Source of the DNA: Paralvinella palmiformis
Taxonomy: Eukaryota > Annelida > Polychaeta > Terebellida > Alvinellidae
Length of the DNA stretch: 64,000 nt
Direction: 5' to 3'
Assembly: GCA_025642065.1 (NCBI GenBank)
Contig: JAODUP010000107.1
Span: 534,501-598,500, forward strand
The notes under the pieces were generated by a model that had not been told where the DNA came from, searched no databases, and saw nothing but the letters and a program-made list of their open reading frames with translations. How positions within the stretch are numbered: the first letter of the stretch is position 1; each line of letters begins with the position of its first letter. This document shows, one piece after another, positions 11,955-23,359 of this stretch. A program made the translations under genes and the position numbers.

Positions 11955-12884
11955 ATGGCTGTGACTAGGTTACTTCTAACATCATTAACGCTGTTTGTTG
12001 CGCTCTTAGTGCTTGCATTTGAATTTAGTGATTACGCCCGTCCACCACGGACGAGATTCAGTTCATTGAAGGGAAATATGTCATGTCATGGTGTCATCAG
12101 GTCGCCGGAGGAGTGGAGGCCTCCATTGACTCCAGATTGGCTTCAGGATTTGGCTCAAGATGTCCCGGAATTGGTGCGGCACGTGTGTGATGAGTGGGTG
12201 TTGCCGCCATCTACTGGCGAGCGCCGCTTGCTGCAGCCCGAACGGGAACATTACTCACAGAGAGGACAATCAGAATTTGTGGACGAGTTGCTGAACCATA
12301 AAACTAACGGCTTCTTCGTCGAAAGTGGCGCCTTCGACGGAGAAGAGCTGTCGAACAGTCTATTCTTTGAGAAGTCGCGAAACTGGACCGGGCTGTTGGT
12401 GGAACCGAACCCTTCCAGCTTTCTTTCGTTGCTGGAGAAGAGGAGGCGGGCCTACATGGTCAACGCCTGTCTCAGTCCAAAGACGAAGTCTTTGGTTACG
12501 CCTTTCACCATGTCCGAACTGATCGGGGGATTATCCGACTACATGGAACAGACCCACAAGGTACGAATTGAGCAAGAGTCGAATGAAGCCGTTCCTATAG
12601 TGAATGTCCAGTGTTTTCCGCTTTATTCTATCTTAAAGGCTATAGGTGTCACTCACATCGACTATTTCTCGTTGGACGTAGAAGGGGCCGAGTTGGAGAT
12701 ATTGTTTACACTGCCACTCGATCAAATTACCGTCGATGTGTTCAGTATTGAGTATGTAGTTACCAACAACCAGCAAGCTTCAGACAGGAAATTGGAGATT
12801 ATCAAGAAGTATTTGGTGGACTCTCATGGCTACAGGATCGTGCAGATCGGAGAAGGAGAAGATGTGATCCTGAAGAAGTTTTGA
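11955..12884 (+). CDS. FkbM/Star-like methyltransferase-domain protein, copy 2 (intact)
   Basis: A 309-residue single-exon gene. Residues 5-22 are a hydrophobic signal anchor (LLLTSLTLFVALLVLAF), predicting a type II membrane protein of the ER/Golgi or cell surface. NMS (41-43) and NWT (143-145) are possible N-glycosylation sites. Family motifs in order: YSQRGQSEFVDELL (100-113); GFFVESGAFDGEELSNSLFF (119-138, SAM-binding motif I); LLVEPNP (147-153); SLDVEGAELEIL (239-250); and VFSIEYVV near the C-terminus. Known relatives are FkbM-type methyltransferases and Drosophila Star, an ER/Golgi membrane protein in EGF-receptor ligand trafficking; lophotrochozoan relatives are often called Star-like. 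Whether this protein is an enzyme is unknown. Downstream, AATAAG (12924-12929) sits where copy 1 has AATAAA. It is a tandem duplicate of the frameshifted gene 3.4 kb upstream, which it resembles almost identically except for a short island. Confidence 0.93.
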   Translation: MAVTRLLLTSLTLFVALLVLAFEFSDYARPPRTRFSSLKGNMSCHGVIRSPEEWRPPLTPDWLQDLAQDVPELVRHVCDEWVLPPSTGERRLLQPEREHYSQRGQSEFVDELLNHKTNGFFVESGAFDGEELSNSLFFEKSRNWTGLLVEPNPSSFLSLLEKRRRAYMVNACLSPKTKSLVTPFTMSELIGGLSDYMEQTHKVRIEQESNEAVPIVNVQCFPLYSILKAIGVTHIDYFSLDVEGAELEILFTLPLDQITVDVFSIEYVVTNNQQASDRKLEIIKKYLVDSHGYRIVQIGEGEDVILKKF

Positions 12885-13006
12885 GGGCTTTCATCGTCCA
12901 TTATAAACGAACGTTATTTTACTAATAAGAGATCATGTGAGAAATTAGCTTTGACTAAATACGATCGATTTGTTCTCATCTATATATTTGATCGATCACT
13001 CTATAT

Positions 13007-13061
<55 letters not shown>

Positions 13062-13294
13062 CATACATATATAATTTTGTTGTTGTAATATTTTATACTG
13101 CAAACGGTAAATGATAATTGGGTATATGAAGTACTACATATATTCAATGTGATTATGTTTAACCAGCATGATGTGATTCATATCAGGCAATATTAAATGC
13201 CAGAATGTTGACCGTAGCAACTAGCTTCCACTGAGCCCACATCAATTACACATATGCTAATGCGTCAGTAGTTTATTCACATCTAAAATCTAAA

Positions 13295-13336
<42 letters not shown>

Positions 13337-13446
13337 ACACAAACATTTGCTACATGCGGTCTATCTAAACAACGCTCTTTTTATTACAACATTCTTTCAC
13401 TGTTACATATAATAATAATGTCCTTTGTATTGTGCCCCATTGAATA
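12885..13446 (+). other. 3' flank of copy 2 with microsatellites
   Basis: Homologous to 8536-8998. Interrupted by (TA)n at 13001-13058 and, only in this copy, by a CA tract at 13296-13340 and neighbouring sequence. The homology ends close to 13441. Confidence 0.75.
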
Positions 13447-13867
13447 AAACGACTTGCATAAAACGACATTTACATATTTCATGGCATATAATAGGAGAGG
13501 AGTAATACAGATTCTCCGAACACACAAAATTATAAAGCACCCATCGCAATAACTGTCCGTATTCATAGGTTCAAAACTCGAAGCATAGCAACTTCAACGT
13601 TGCTTTTCCCTCTGGACCGAGCAGTCAGTGCTGTTTTATTAGGCCGCTATGACTTCCGGTAGGTGAAAAAAGCAACGTTGAAGCGGCTGAATACACCACT
13701 GACTGCTCGGTCTAGTTTTCTTTCAGGTCAATGGTGGTGTTTGATTGGGCCGCCATGACTAAACAGCTCTGACTTCCGGTAGGGGGAAAGGCAACGTTGA
13801 AGTTGCTACGCTTCGAATTTTGAACCTATGAATACGGACAGTTATTGTGACGTGTGCTTTATAATTT
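13447..13867. mobile_element. MITE-like element with long inverted repeats
   Basis: About 80 bases from 13527 (aaaattataaagcac ... aactgtccgtattcataggt ... gcaacttcaacgttgc) recur in reverse complement ending at 13867. Inner segments (gactgctcggtc; acttccggtaggtg/gggg) also repeat in inverted or direct form. A second copy at 34974-35203 shares the left part, starting about 80 bases further out (cataaaacgacatttacat), so the element may be longer than the palindrome. No transposase is encoded. Superfamily not assigned; target duplication not clear. Confidence 0.75.
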
Positions 13868-14697
13868 TCAATATATATGTGAGTCAAAATATTTCTTTTG
13901 TCGTCTGTTCATAATCCATCAAATGAAACAAAATGATTGTTATTATAATTGGGATTTATGAATGGAAAATAATTAGACCTGAGATTGGACAGCAAAGTAA
14001 TTGAAACTTATCGGTTGATATAACTATGATTGGTATTTGTGTCAGGTACAACCCTGTGTCTTGAGCTAGTCACAAACAATGAGAGACCATTGTGTCTGGT
14101 GTACATACACGTACTGGCAAAGGTGTTGTTGTCCATTAATGCTAGAGGGCCATGCCCCAAATTTACATACATTACATCTTGCATTTTAGTATTGCTCGAA
14201 CAGAAAGCATATATTCTTATATGAATGTAATCTCACTCCTAATCAGTATCCCGAGTAAGCTTCTTATTTAGATAAAAACACAACATTCTTTCAACATCTC
14301 ATCTAATCACCATCTTGATAACAGTCAACTACTTCATCATCCATATTGCGGTTATCATCCTTTCTCAGGGCATCAAGATAATTCTGAAACTTGTCTTTAC
14401 GACTGAGTAATGTCTTTACCTCAACCTGTACATGAATATCAGATGTCACTCACACTGGGTCTGACAGGTTAACATGGTGACCAGTGTTGATACAGCTAAC
14501 ATGGTAGCAGACGTCCCCATGGCCAGCCCCACCAACCTTGGGGAGCTGCTGCACATGTGGCCACTACACCACTTCCAATGGTTCTTGGTGCCCCAGCAAT
14601 ACCCTACCAGAACATAAGATATGCCTAAAAAGAGTTATGAATACCCAACTCTGACTACTCAGATGTCACTCATATTCCACGCGTTTCAATACTTCAG
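13868..14697. other. gene-free stretch
   Basis: No supported gene. 14030-14224 is open on the plus strand but shows no protein character. Confidence 0.4.
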
Positions 14698-14836
14698 ATG
14701 GACAGATGTAATGTATGTCATGACCGTTTTGATCCGATCCAGTACCTAATGGAATGCCCCGAACTACTGAATATTAGCCTAAATGTTACACACAAATTAC
14801 TCCCGGTTCATCATTCCCTCCCCGCAGAAAAGAAAG

Positions 14837-14840
<4 letters not shown>
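14698..14840 (+). pseudogene. possible retroelement C-terminal zinc-knuckle fragment
   Basis: The frame reads CNVCHDRFDPIQYLMECPEL. This resembles the CxxC...H/Y...LxxCP pattern found after the RT domain of many LINE ORF2 proteins. It is cut by a long (TA)n tract at 14838. Only about 45 codons support the call. Confidence 0.3.

Positions 14841-14912
<72 letters not shown>
14838..14912. repeat. (TA)n microsatellite
   Basis: Uninterrupted TA tract. Confidence 0.97.
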
Positions 14913-14916
<4 letters not shown>

Positions 14917-15579
14917 GTTCAGCCATCATCCACAACAGCTACACACACAAATATGACTGGTTCTCACTGAAAGGCTTCTAATGTCAAAAGAAATAAAATT
15001 AAATACATATAACATTAAACTGAACAGCAATGTATGAATAGATGTCTTCGTGATAACTGTGAAATGTTTGACTATGATTGAGAATTTGGAAAATTACTAA
15101 TTTCTAGTGAAACATAGTCAAATCTAAATGATTTAATTATCACAAATATTTTGAACAAATGGGACCAATGTCGGTAATTTGACGAATGTTTGTTGTGTAA
15201 ACATAAGTAAGAAAATTCAATGTGAATTTAATATCAAATGATAATCAAATGAAATTATTCTTAGTTCAATAAATGTCTTCATGTGTTGTTTCGATGTTTG
15301 AAGAAATTGCAGTTATAAACGAAAATTAATACAACCCAGTTAGTGTGATTACTTGTGTGAGTAATGTAGCATGAGATATTAAAAATAGTTTTCGTATTCT
15401 AGTAATATCTTCGCATTTGTTTGGTTACAGCTGCAAAAGTCTATTATTGCCTTTGGTTGAAAATTGTAGCTAACAATATCCGCGGTTTCTTTCCTAAAAT
15501 ATCGCGTTTCAGTGACACACAGGTGGAGAGAAAGTCGTATTCAGTATCACTAGTTGTTCTCAAATCAGAATGAAAAGTT
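14913..15579. repeat. AT-rich stretch with family E fragment
   Basis: 15165-15212 matches 9345-9390 (gtaatttgacgaatgtttgt and flank). The remainder is unassigned. Confidence 0.45.
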
Positions 15580-15910
15580 AGACCATTTATAGGCTCTCGG
15601 CGCGTCAATCAGTATAACAGTTTAAAGAACATATGACAATCTTGTTGTTGTGTACACTACCTACATATGGAAGCAGTGAAGTGACAAGTAGAAATACTGC
15701 ACAATGGATTATTACAGGACTAGAACTATATATTTCCTCAATGCTGAGTAAATACTATGATTTACTAAAACACAAAAGATAATCCTCATATATTTCCGTT
15801 CATCGCTTCCTGAAAGCTCATCCACGCCTAATTTAGCGCCCCTAAGTATATACAGTTATGTGTGGTGGGATCTAAATTAAAGCGCCTATCCGCTTGAACT
15901 ATTTGACCTA
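15580..15910 (-). repeat. dispersed repeat family E, inverted copy
   Basis: The reverse complement closely matches 10566-10850 (gcgctttaatttagatccca, agtaaatcatagtatttac, gtaataatcca). It also extends into a part (ggctctcggcg ... tgtgtacactacctacatatggaag) that matches 54990-55090. Copy 2 of the FkbM-like gene lies between the two inverted copies. Confidence 0.75.
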
Positions 15911-17178
15911 TAGTCGGGAACAGCGGATTTCAGGCAGATCTCCGATACTGCGAATGACACGTCGGGATTATAATAGCTATACATCCAAAAAAATTATATA
16001 TTAGTGTAACCTAATTATTCATGATATGGGGAAAAAACTCATGGAGATGCCTGCCGGAGTAACAAACGACTCCAGGGATATAAATCCATCACGCAGCATT
16101 GTATGAATTAATAAGTCGTTTCGCCAGACCACATAAGAGGACAACAATATAGATTCTACATTATACATAGCAAAGCTAATAGACTTAAACATGTTGTAAT
16201 AACAACACAACTTTTTTACATTGGTGTAAATAAGGAATCTGGATCGAAACAGGTCTGATATCTGGCACGGGCCTTTAAATACTATGATTTACCTAACAGC
16301 TAATCCATCAAATATAATGTATTATAGTCTGTGAATTTTAGCAGACACTACTTAACAATAAACAGTTTTCGAAACAAACGTTACAGGTTCTTTAGATAAG
16401 AAAAATAAGTAGTTGACTTAAATAAATATTTTCCAGCGTATGTTTCAAATCTATTATCCACACAACCCTGAGGTTGTCTCTAGTTGGTATTCATGACATT
16501 ATAAATTACAGACTTGATACTGTTAAGGGTGACATTTTTTCAATATAATTCTCAGTCGTTCTCTAAAATGTACACCTTTTAAAGCTGATTATCTCTAATA
16601 CTTGAACCAATAGCCATTTTACACCATCAGCGCTGCTATCGCTGGATCAGCTCTGTCAGGATCCATCTCTGACGAGTCGATTTCCTGATCATAACGTTCG
16701 CAATCAGCAAATATCATTTTTGAAACTACGTCGCGATACCTGTGGGATGTTCAGTGTGGGCGTCTTCGTACCCATTAAATGTTGCGCGACACCAAGTTGT
16801 GTGACAAGAATTGACTCACTCTGACATCTAGTGAATTAAATATTAAACGCTTCAATCAGAAAGAGACTAAAATCTATAAAATCTTGTTCGGGGAGTGTGT
16901 TTTTGTGTGTATGTGTGCGTGTTTGTATGTATGTGTGTGTGTATTGGGGGGGGGGGCTATCACTAGCCACTAACAAAAGAAGATAATCCATGCAATGCCT
17001 ATTTTTGGCAGATAATATTTACAATAAAATAGCTTCCAGGTAATGTTTGTATGTATACCTTACCGAGCTTACAGAACTTTAATTTTATCTTATTTTATTA
17101 GATCTTCTACTGTTAACTCGTCAGAAGACTATTACATAAAGTATTCCAAATGTCCAGGAGAATATATTCAAAACCATC

Positions 17179-17179
<1 letters not shown>
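15911..17179. other. gene-free stretch
   Basis: Contains a TG-rich tract at 16900-16942 and a G run at 16946-16956. No coding sequence or family recognised. Confidence 0.45.
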
Positions 17180-17223
<44 letters not shown>

Positions 17224-17232
17224 TATTATAAC

Positions 17233-17266
<34 letters not shown>

Positions 17267-17271
17267 GTAAG
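17180..17271. repeat. (AAT)n microsatellite
   Basis: Two AAT blocks split by an aattattataac interruption. On the minus strand it follows a gcgctatagaagcttacta block, consistent with a retroposon 3' tail. Confidence 0.9.
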
Positions 17272-17364
17272 CTTCTATAGCGCTTATATCCTCTATAACG
17301 CCAATCTCAGTGGCATACCTAGTACAGGGATTAGGCAATCTCATAGTCAAGCTACAATGCAGAA

Positions 17365-18800
17365 TTCATCAACAAATCCATCGGTGTCCCGCCACTTAAG
17401 ACTTATGATAATGGTATCCGTAGGGTATCAGTCGTGTATAAACGATACGTCCTCATCGATGAGAAACTCCTCACCAACAACAGTTCTGACATTTAAATCA
17501 TCACATATTATGAGATTACAATCTTTACATACTGCGACTATTTCTGTTGGTCCGTTTTTCTCGGGTTCCACCTCATAGAATGTGGAACCTTCACACAGAA
17601 TGTACAAACAGTCAATAATTAGATCACATATTAAACCAGAAGATACCGTTGATCCAGGCTTAGACCAATTACAAGATCTCTCTTTTTAGTACAATTGAGA
17701 CTGTTTCAAATATTATTCTTTAAAAATACAACTATTTTATCATGGTAACCACCTCCTTGTCTGGATCTGAATCTTCCATCAACATAAAAAGGTAGTGTAA
17801 TCGAGAAGGAAATCAGAAAATCGCTATCTAAACAAGTTCAAGTTTCAGATAAAATAATCAAGTGAAATTTATTTAGATATTTCTTGAGATCAAAGTCTGC
17901 ATTAAGAGTATTAAAGTCATTAATATACCATGACTCCAGTGTAAATGTTTGAGTCACATCAGCCAGACGCTGTTATGCCGGGCTTCAGCCAACCTCTCAT
18001 TGAGAAATAATTTCATTTTGTTCAATTATCGTGTACTCGTTGCCCGTCTGTAACTAGACTGTCATAGCGCACCGATACACGCTTAACTCGCTGTCGAGCT
18101 TCTCGTAGTTTGGGATACAGCAGTTTCCTTTTAGGTTGATACTAGACTATTACCAAACAATCCCTCCGATGATCTCCAGCTTTCACAAACTCTTCGGATG
18201 TTCTCTTCCAGTTCAGGATCCTCGCAACAATGAGCCGTCAATTTCCAGGAGCTTTAGCACCGATGCGATGGACATCTTCTATCACCAGATTATCAGGATC
18301 AACCACGTCGCTGTGTCCAACTTCTTCTTTAGAAACTCGCGTACATCCTGTTCATGTTTCAGCCAAGCGTTATTCTCTCCTTCTGGTATTCTATAGATAA
18401 TTAAATGCTCCCTCCTGGACTAATCTTCCTGTTCGCAAGTTTAGGTTTAGCCTAACTTCAGTGTCATTTCTCAGCTTGGCCATGGTGTCTGCCAAGCTTT
18501 CCTGTGTTTGGTTTCCTCCGTAATTCTATCATAGAATACCTCAATGACATTATTCAGCTTGGTCATGGTGTCTGCCAGGCTTCCATGTCTATTGGTCTCC
18601 TCCGTAAGTCTGTCACACATTACCTCAATCCCATTTTTAGCTTGGCCATGGTATCTGCCAAGCTGGTCTGTGCTTTGGTCTCCTCCGTAAGACGACGATA
18701 CAACACCCCAATAGCAACAACGCAGTTATCCAATTTCGATTCGACTGATTCTAAATATTCCTCAAGCTTTACACTTTTCTTCTGCGATTAAGTGTAACGT
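17365..18800 (-). mobile_element. degenerate LINE with ORF1-like and endonuclease parts
   Basis: On the minus strand a coiled-coil part comes first (about 18790-18430), with three repeats of about 28 residues containing LTEETK and LADTMAKL. An RRM-like block follows at 18415-18140 with IYRIPEGE, FLKKKLDT and IEDVHRIGAKAPGN, then LYPKLREARQRVKRVSVRYD near 18110-18050. This is the coiled coil / RRM / C-terminal layout of an L1-type ORF1 protein, an RNA-binding chaperone of the element. About 400 bases on, 17600-17400 encodes LIICDDLNVRTVVG, resembling the endonuclease GDFNARTG block of ORF2. The order ORF1 then ORF2 fits one element. Several stops and frameshifts; no RT found. Inactive. Confidence 0.7.
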
Positions 18801-19477
18801 CCTGTCAAAGTCCATAGTTCATAGAGTTCAACATTCGAGTTGTTTCTCAATTTTCGTCGCAATCCTATTCACCATCAGCGTCATCTTTGGTGTACACTCT
18901 TTACAGCATGGGATTGCTAGCCTTTGTTCTGAAATTGGAGCGTTCTATATTTTGGACCAAGATCTATGTTTCACCAGCGACATTTCTGGCAAATAAATTC
19001 GCTAACAGACACCCCAAATAAACTTCATTGAACGAGTTAATAACAAAATAAATTACAGTTGAAGGAACAGTTCCTGATCAGAAAATATATATGAACTGCG
19101 TAATCCTAATAAAAAAACACACAAATATATCGGTAATTTTCGCAAACTATACATGCAATCATAGATATAATTAAATAGTCCGTATTATTTGAGAGTAGCC
19201 TTTACGTCCTCCTCAAATTTCATAATGCAAAGCTGTATGGATGAAAACCACGTGTTCTGATGTCAACAAACGTCAGGATAACGTAACCGTCTCCAGATTG
19301 TAGATGCTTCCTGTTAAAAGAGGACAAAACTATCTTCATAAGGGTTATCATTAGACAGTTTTCTTCAGCCGTTTTAATAACGGATCAGGTTATTTGGCCA
19401 ATTATCATAAATACCCTTTCATTTCGAAATTATGCTTGGCTGACCCTTATTTACATTTTTATAACTGGATTATATAA
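18801..19477. other. gene-free stretch
   Basis: Possibly the 5' part of the LINE to the left at its start. Otherwise unassigned. Confidence 0.4.
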
Positions 19478-19700
19478 CAGAACAGCTTATGGTCAGTGAC
19501 GTCAGATTTCAGGCGCATCCGGTCTGTGTCTAGGTGTAAAATGGCTGCGCCCAGAGACGATTTATAGGTGATGGGCAAACATCCTGGACTAGATAATTTA
19601 CTATGTAGTTGATTGTGCTCATATTTTGATATGATTCATGATTTTTGTGAACATATTTGATCAGTTCCTAAAATTTGAAATGAAAGTGAATTGCTTCTTT
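19478..19700 (-). repeat. dispersed repeat family M
   Basis: The reverse complement (tcactttcatttcaaatttt, tatgttcacaaaaatcat, gcgcagccattttacacc, agacacagaccggatgcgcc, atctgacgtca) aligns along its length with 58375-58570 and with 23360-23520. No coding frame; probably a non-autonomous element. Confidence 0.65.
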
Positions 19701-19754
19701 AAGTATCATTCTTCGATATTTCTCAAGGGAATTAATATTTTTAACACAATCAAT

Positions 19755-19978
19755 ATGTATGTATGTATGTATGTGTGTGTGTATGTATGTATGTATGTAT
19801 GTATGTATGTATGTATGTATGTATGTATTTATGTATGTATGTATGTATGTATGTATGTATGTATGTATGTATGTATGTATGTATGTATTTATGTATGTAT
19901 GTATGTGTGTATGTATGTATGTATGTATGTATGTATGTATGTTCAAATGTATGTATGAATGTATGTATGTATATATAA
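19755..19978. repeat. (TATG)n microsatellite
   Basis: About 55 units of TATG/GTAT with a few substitutions. Open frames of MYVC type on one strand and HTYI on the other are artefacts. Confidence 0.98.
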
Positions 19979-20104
19979 ATGTATGCGTGTATGTCATGAT
20001 TATATAACAGGTTCTGTGCTGCCATCTGTGATATATTCGTAGAATTACTAAGAAGTCTACCTTTAGTTGAAACTATTGCACAATCATTATCTGTTCCTTA
20101 GCGT

Positions 20105-20725
20105 TGTCGACTGGCGGTATGTCCCTGGCTAGTTTTATGTTCCTGACAAGTGGCATGTTCCTGATGGCTTGTATATTCCTGACGGGTGGTATGTTACTGA
20201 CTATTAAAATATCTGAGAATGACCATATATTCTTAACTACTGGTATGCTAATTACCAGTGGTAAATTCTTGACTTACCTGTTGTTTCTAGCTAACAGTAT
20301 GTACCTGACTAACAATACGTTCCTGGCTGTTTTTGATTAGCCGTATGTTACTCGACTAGTGGTATGTAGTTGACTAGTGATATATTCTTGACTAGTAGTG
20401 GTACGTAACCGAGTAGTCATATGTTCCTAAATAGTGATATACTTCTGAAAAAGAGGCGTCTCCTTGGTCTAACCAGTACCGCGTTGGATTACATATCACT
20501 ACCATCTGAGTTCGAATCTCGGCGTGAGCATATCTGACGGGTGTTTCATCTCTGACTTCGCTTCATTACTTTGCGGGTCGCTCGGCCCATTTGGCCTACC
20601 AAGTGCACAAAGGTGTCCATAAAATATCAATCATCATCATCATCATGTCACTGACAAGCGATGGACACCCGACCAGTGGTGTATTCCTGACTAATGGTAT
20701 GTTGTTGACTACTAGTAGCTTCCAC
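20105..20725. repeat. degenerate 21-bp minisatellite, split by a SINE
   Basis: The unit approximates ggtatgttcctgactagtg, repeating about every 21 bases with much drift from 20105 to 20450. It resumes after the SINE (20647-20725: gtggtgtattcctgactaat). The frame stays open over many units only because 21 is a multiple of three. Confidence 0.8.
20453..20646 (+). mobile_element. SINE-A copy, head type 1, inside minisatellite
   Basis: Complete head (ggtctaaccagtaccgcg ... gttcgaatctcggcgtgagc), body and (ATC)5 tail. It interrupts the 21-bp minisatellite, so it is younger than that array. Confidence 0.9.
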
Positions 20726-21415
20726 AGCCTTCAACGTTACAGTACGCGGAATGTGAGCGATAATCGGGGCTGGCATGAAGAAAACAGAAATAGAGACAAT
20801 AACAAAATCCGGAATCCGCCTTGGTCAATTTACCAAATCGGCGACGCTGCAATTGCAGAATCCGGAAGGAAAAAAAGGTCAAATATTCTCAAGCCAAACA
20901 TATTGGATTACCTGACTCTGCTATCGCCGCCGTAGTTCGGACGTACAGCTGTAAACGTGACCGTATACGTACCGAACCGTAAAAGCGTCCCGCGCGCGAT
21001 ACCAGCTGTGCCAATCGCCGATATCGGTAGGTAAGCCTGACCAAAAGCGTGTTTGTTTACGAAGCGGTTTGATTAATGACAGCAACATCGCTAATGCAAC
21101 ACGATAGATCAACGCTGAATCGTCGAATTGGACTTTTTTCAAAGTATAGATTCAGATTTCGTCTGATGGTTGTCGCCGTAAACATCGTCTGTTACCGGAA
21201 AGTTCATTTATCAGGCTTCTAGAATCCGGCCCCCCTTTGGGAGAAAATATTTCGCGAATATTAATGAATATTTTCCATTAAAGGTAGCAACATCCTGAGA
21301 AAACTGTACGCAATAGCTTAGCAATTCATCGAATCGTCTTTATATTTCCTTCTTTTATAGAGATTATGAACGAAAGTGTTTCGTAAAAGGCAAAAGCATG
21401 TTTATGTGATTGCTT
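20726..21415. other. gene-free stretch, CpG-richer patch
   Basis: 20920-21080 is richer in CG dinucleotides than its surroundings. No exon or repeat family recognised. Confidence 0.4.
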
Positions 21416-21552
21416 ACACAGATAAATAATAAGTATTATTTAAATCTCTTATAGGGGTTTTACAGACATATTATTTGGGGTATTATTCTATTACATATTA
21501 TTTGTACCTTTGAATGGCTGCTGCTAGTAAGGTGCTGCTTATTAAATATACA

Positions 21553-21598
<46 letters not shown>
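21416..21598 (+). mobile_element. LINE 3'-tail copy with (ATT)n
   Basis: It shares tttaaatctcttataggg ... ttacagacatatta ... tttgaatggc...gctagtaag with 45108-45470. Its end (gctagtaagg, ttattaaatatacattttat) matches the sequence just after the LINE at 31795-32290. This marks it as a 5'-truncated copy of that LINE, or a SINE using the same tail. It ends in ATT repeats. Confidence 0.65.
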
Positions 21599-21599
21599 T

Positions 21600-21759
21600 T
21601 TAATATGTGACATTTATATAGCGCCCCATTCAGCTAGATAGCTGCTCTAATGCACTTTACAGTATTATTATCCCTGACTCAAACCTGTTCCAATCCAACA
21701 CACACATCCTGCCATTATAGGCGCAAAGCGCTACTCAAAAACATATCCATCACGTCCTG

Positions 21760-21795
<36 letters not shown>
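21600..21795 (-). mobile_element. SINE-D copy, inverted
   Basis: The reverse complement (gggataataatactgtaaag, gctatctagctgaatggggc, gctatataaatgtcac) matches 1340-1440. Flanked on both sides by ATT tracts. Confidence 0.6.
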
Positions 21796-21805
<10 letters not shown>

Positions 21806-22597
21806 TGACATTTTATTTTAAGGAAAACCCCCAGTATTCGGGTAAAAGGCCGCACAACAACAATAACAACAACAAGAACAACAACATTAAAAAGCCAATT
21901 AAATAGGACACAAAACATCAAGCATAGGGTCAGACTTCATTAATGGAAATTCACGATTTGATTTATTTCGACCGGCCCTGGTCCCGTTCGGTTAGGCCCA
22001 AACCCAATTCTATTCGACTCAATCCGGAGCGACGTTTGCGTGAACTGCTCCAAGACGCATTAAGCCGTAAGCCGCAGTACGTTTATGGCGATGTCTCGTT
22101 TATAGCGCGATCTCGCTCCAGAACGCGGTCGACTCGCGCGCTATACGGCACAGACGAACGACTGCGCCGAAATTGAAATCCCGAATCAATGAAAATGTGA
22201 ATCATCAGCGAGTGGTTTATTATTAGAGCAAACAATTGCGCGTCACTAACCCAAACAAACTGATAACAGCTGTAATCGAACGCCAAACACCGGAAAACAA
22301 TTTGTTTGTTGATATAAAAGGCGGTTTACTGTAGCCAAATTTCACTTAGGAGTTGCTATTGGCAACACGAACGCAAATCGTACGCTTTGTGGCGGGAATT
22401 TGGCGCTTTCTTATTTTTTACGTAATATCCAGCCCTACTCGAGGTTATACAGTTATAACAAATTATATTTTGATTTTAATTAAAGAGATTAAAATTATTC
22501 AGCTCTTCGCAGTGACGTTTGTATATCTGATTAAAGTACATTATGATTGCATATTGTGTGGTGCGTGGTGCGTAGGTGTGTGCGTGTCCGGGTGTGA
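21796..22597. other. gene-free stretch
   Basis: CpG-rich patch at 21960-22170 with open frames on both strands but no protein motifs. A pogo-like tip (ggcggtttactgta) lies near 22320. Confidence 0.4.
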
Positions 22598-22778
22598 TTG
22601 ATTGATTGATTGATTGAGTGAGTGAGTGAGTGAGTGAGTGAGTGAGTGAGTGGTGGTGAGTGAGTGAGTGAGTGAGTGAGTGAGTGAGTGAGTGAGTGGC
22701 TTAATAACCCAACGAAATGAAAACGTCCGGTTGTAGTCGCTTCTCACGACGTGCCTAACGTAGAACCTGGTATAGTAT

Positions 22779-22817
<39 letters not shown>
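22598..22817. repeat. (GAGT)n and (TA)n microsatellites
   Basis: GATT then GAGT units at 22596-22698. On the minus strand this is a CACT tail, as in SINE-B. A TA tract follows at 22783-22817. Confidence 0.9.
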
Positions 22818-22819
<2 letters not shown>

Positions 22820-23359
22820 AAGTTTGTTTTTAATTTAAAATATTCTATATAATTTAAAATATATAAAACGAAATAAAATAAACGACCCACGAACCGTAAC
22901 ACGCCTCGCTTCACACCGCCGCCAGCAAACGGGGGAAGTACCTAAAAATGACGTAAGAGTAGATTCCCCATTTTGGGGGGGGGGGTGCACATCAATACCC
23001 CTAGCCGTTATTACTCTGTTATGGTCGTCCATCAGGTGCCGACATGGCATGGCTTCATCTAAAGCTGTTGCCTCTCGTCTCTCGGTTGCTACGTCATCGT
23101 CCAGTCGTCGTTCACGTCTAGTCTAGACTAGTAGAAGGTAGCGAGTTAAATACGGACGGACACTAGGTAGGTCGGACCGGGAGCAGGCTCGAGTGGGGTG
23201 AGTGATTATTTCAGGAGGACCGGGTTATAATAAGTGCATCTCCTTATCGTTTTGTCTCGTACAAGGTCTTTTGAATCGGATAATGGATCCGATATATTTT
23301 TATATTGTCTCATTGTTGTGCGTTGTTAAACGAGCGATTTACCTTCGTTTCAAAATTTT
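22818..23359. other. gene-free stretch with possible 5' exon
   Basis: A GC-rich segment at 23080-23200 ends in gagtgggGTGAGTG, a donor-like sequence. It could be a noncoding first exon of the FkbM-like gene at 25788, but nothing beyond the donor supports this. A G run lies at 22975-22985. Confidence 0.2.

Noticed and set aside
19755..19978. Several overlapping long frames (MYVC/HTYI type)
   Set aside because: They are translations of a (TATG)n microsatellite. The same applies at 28497-28831, 55913-56125, 60986-61207 and all TA tracts.
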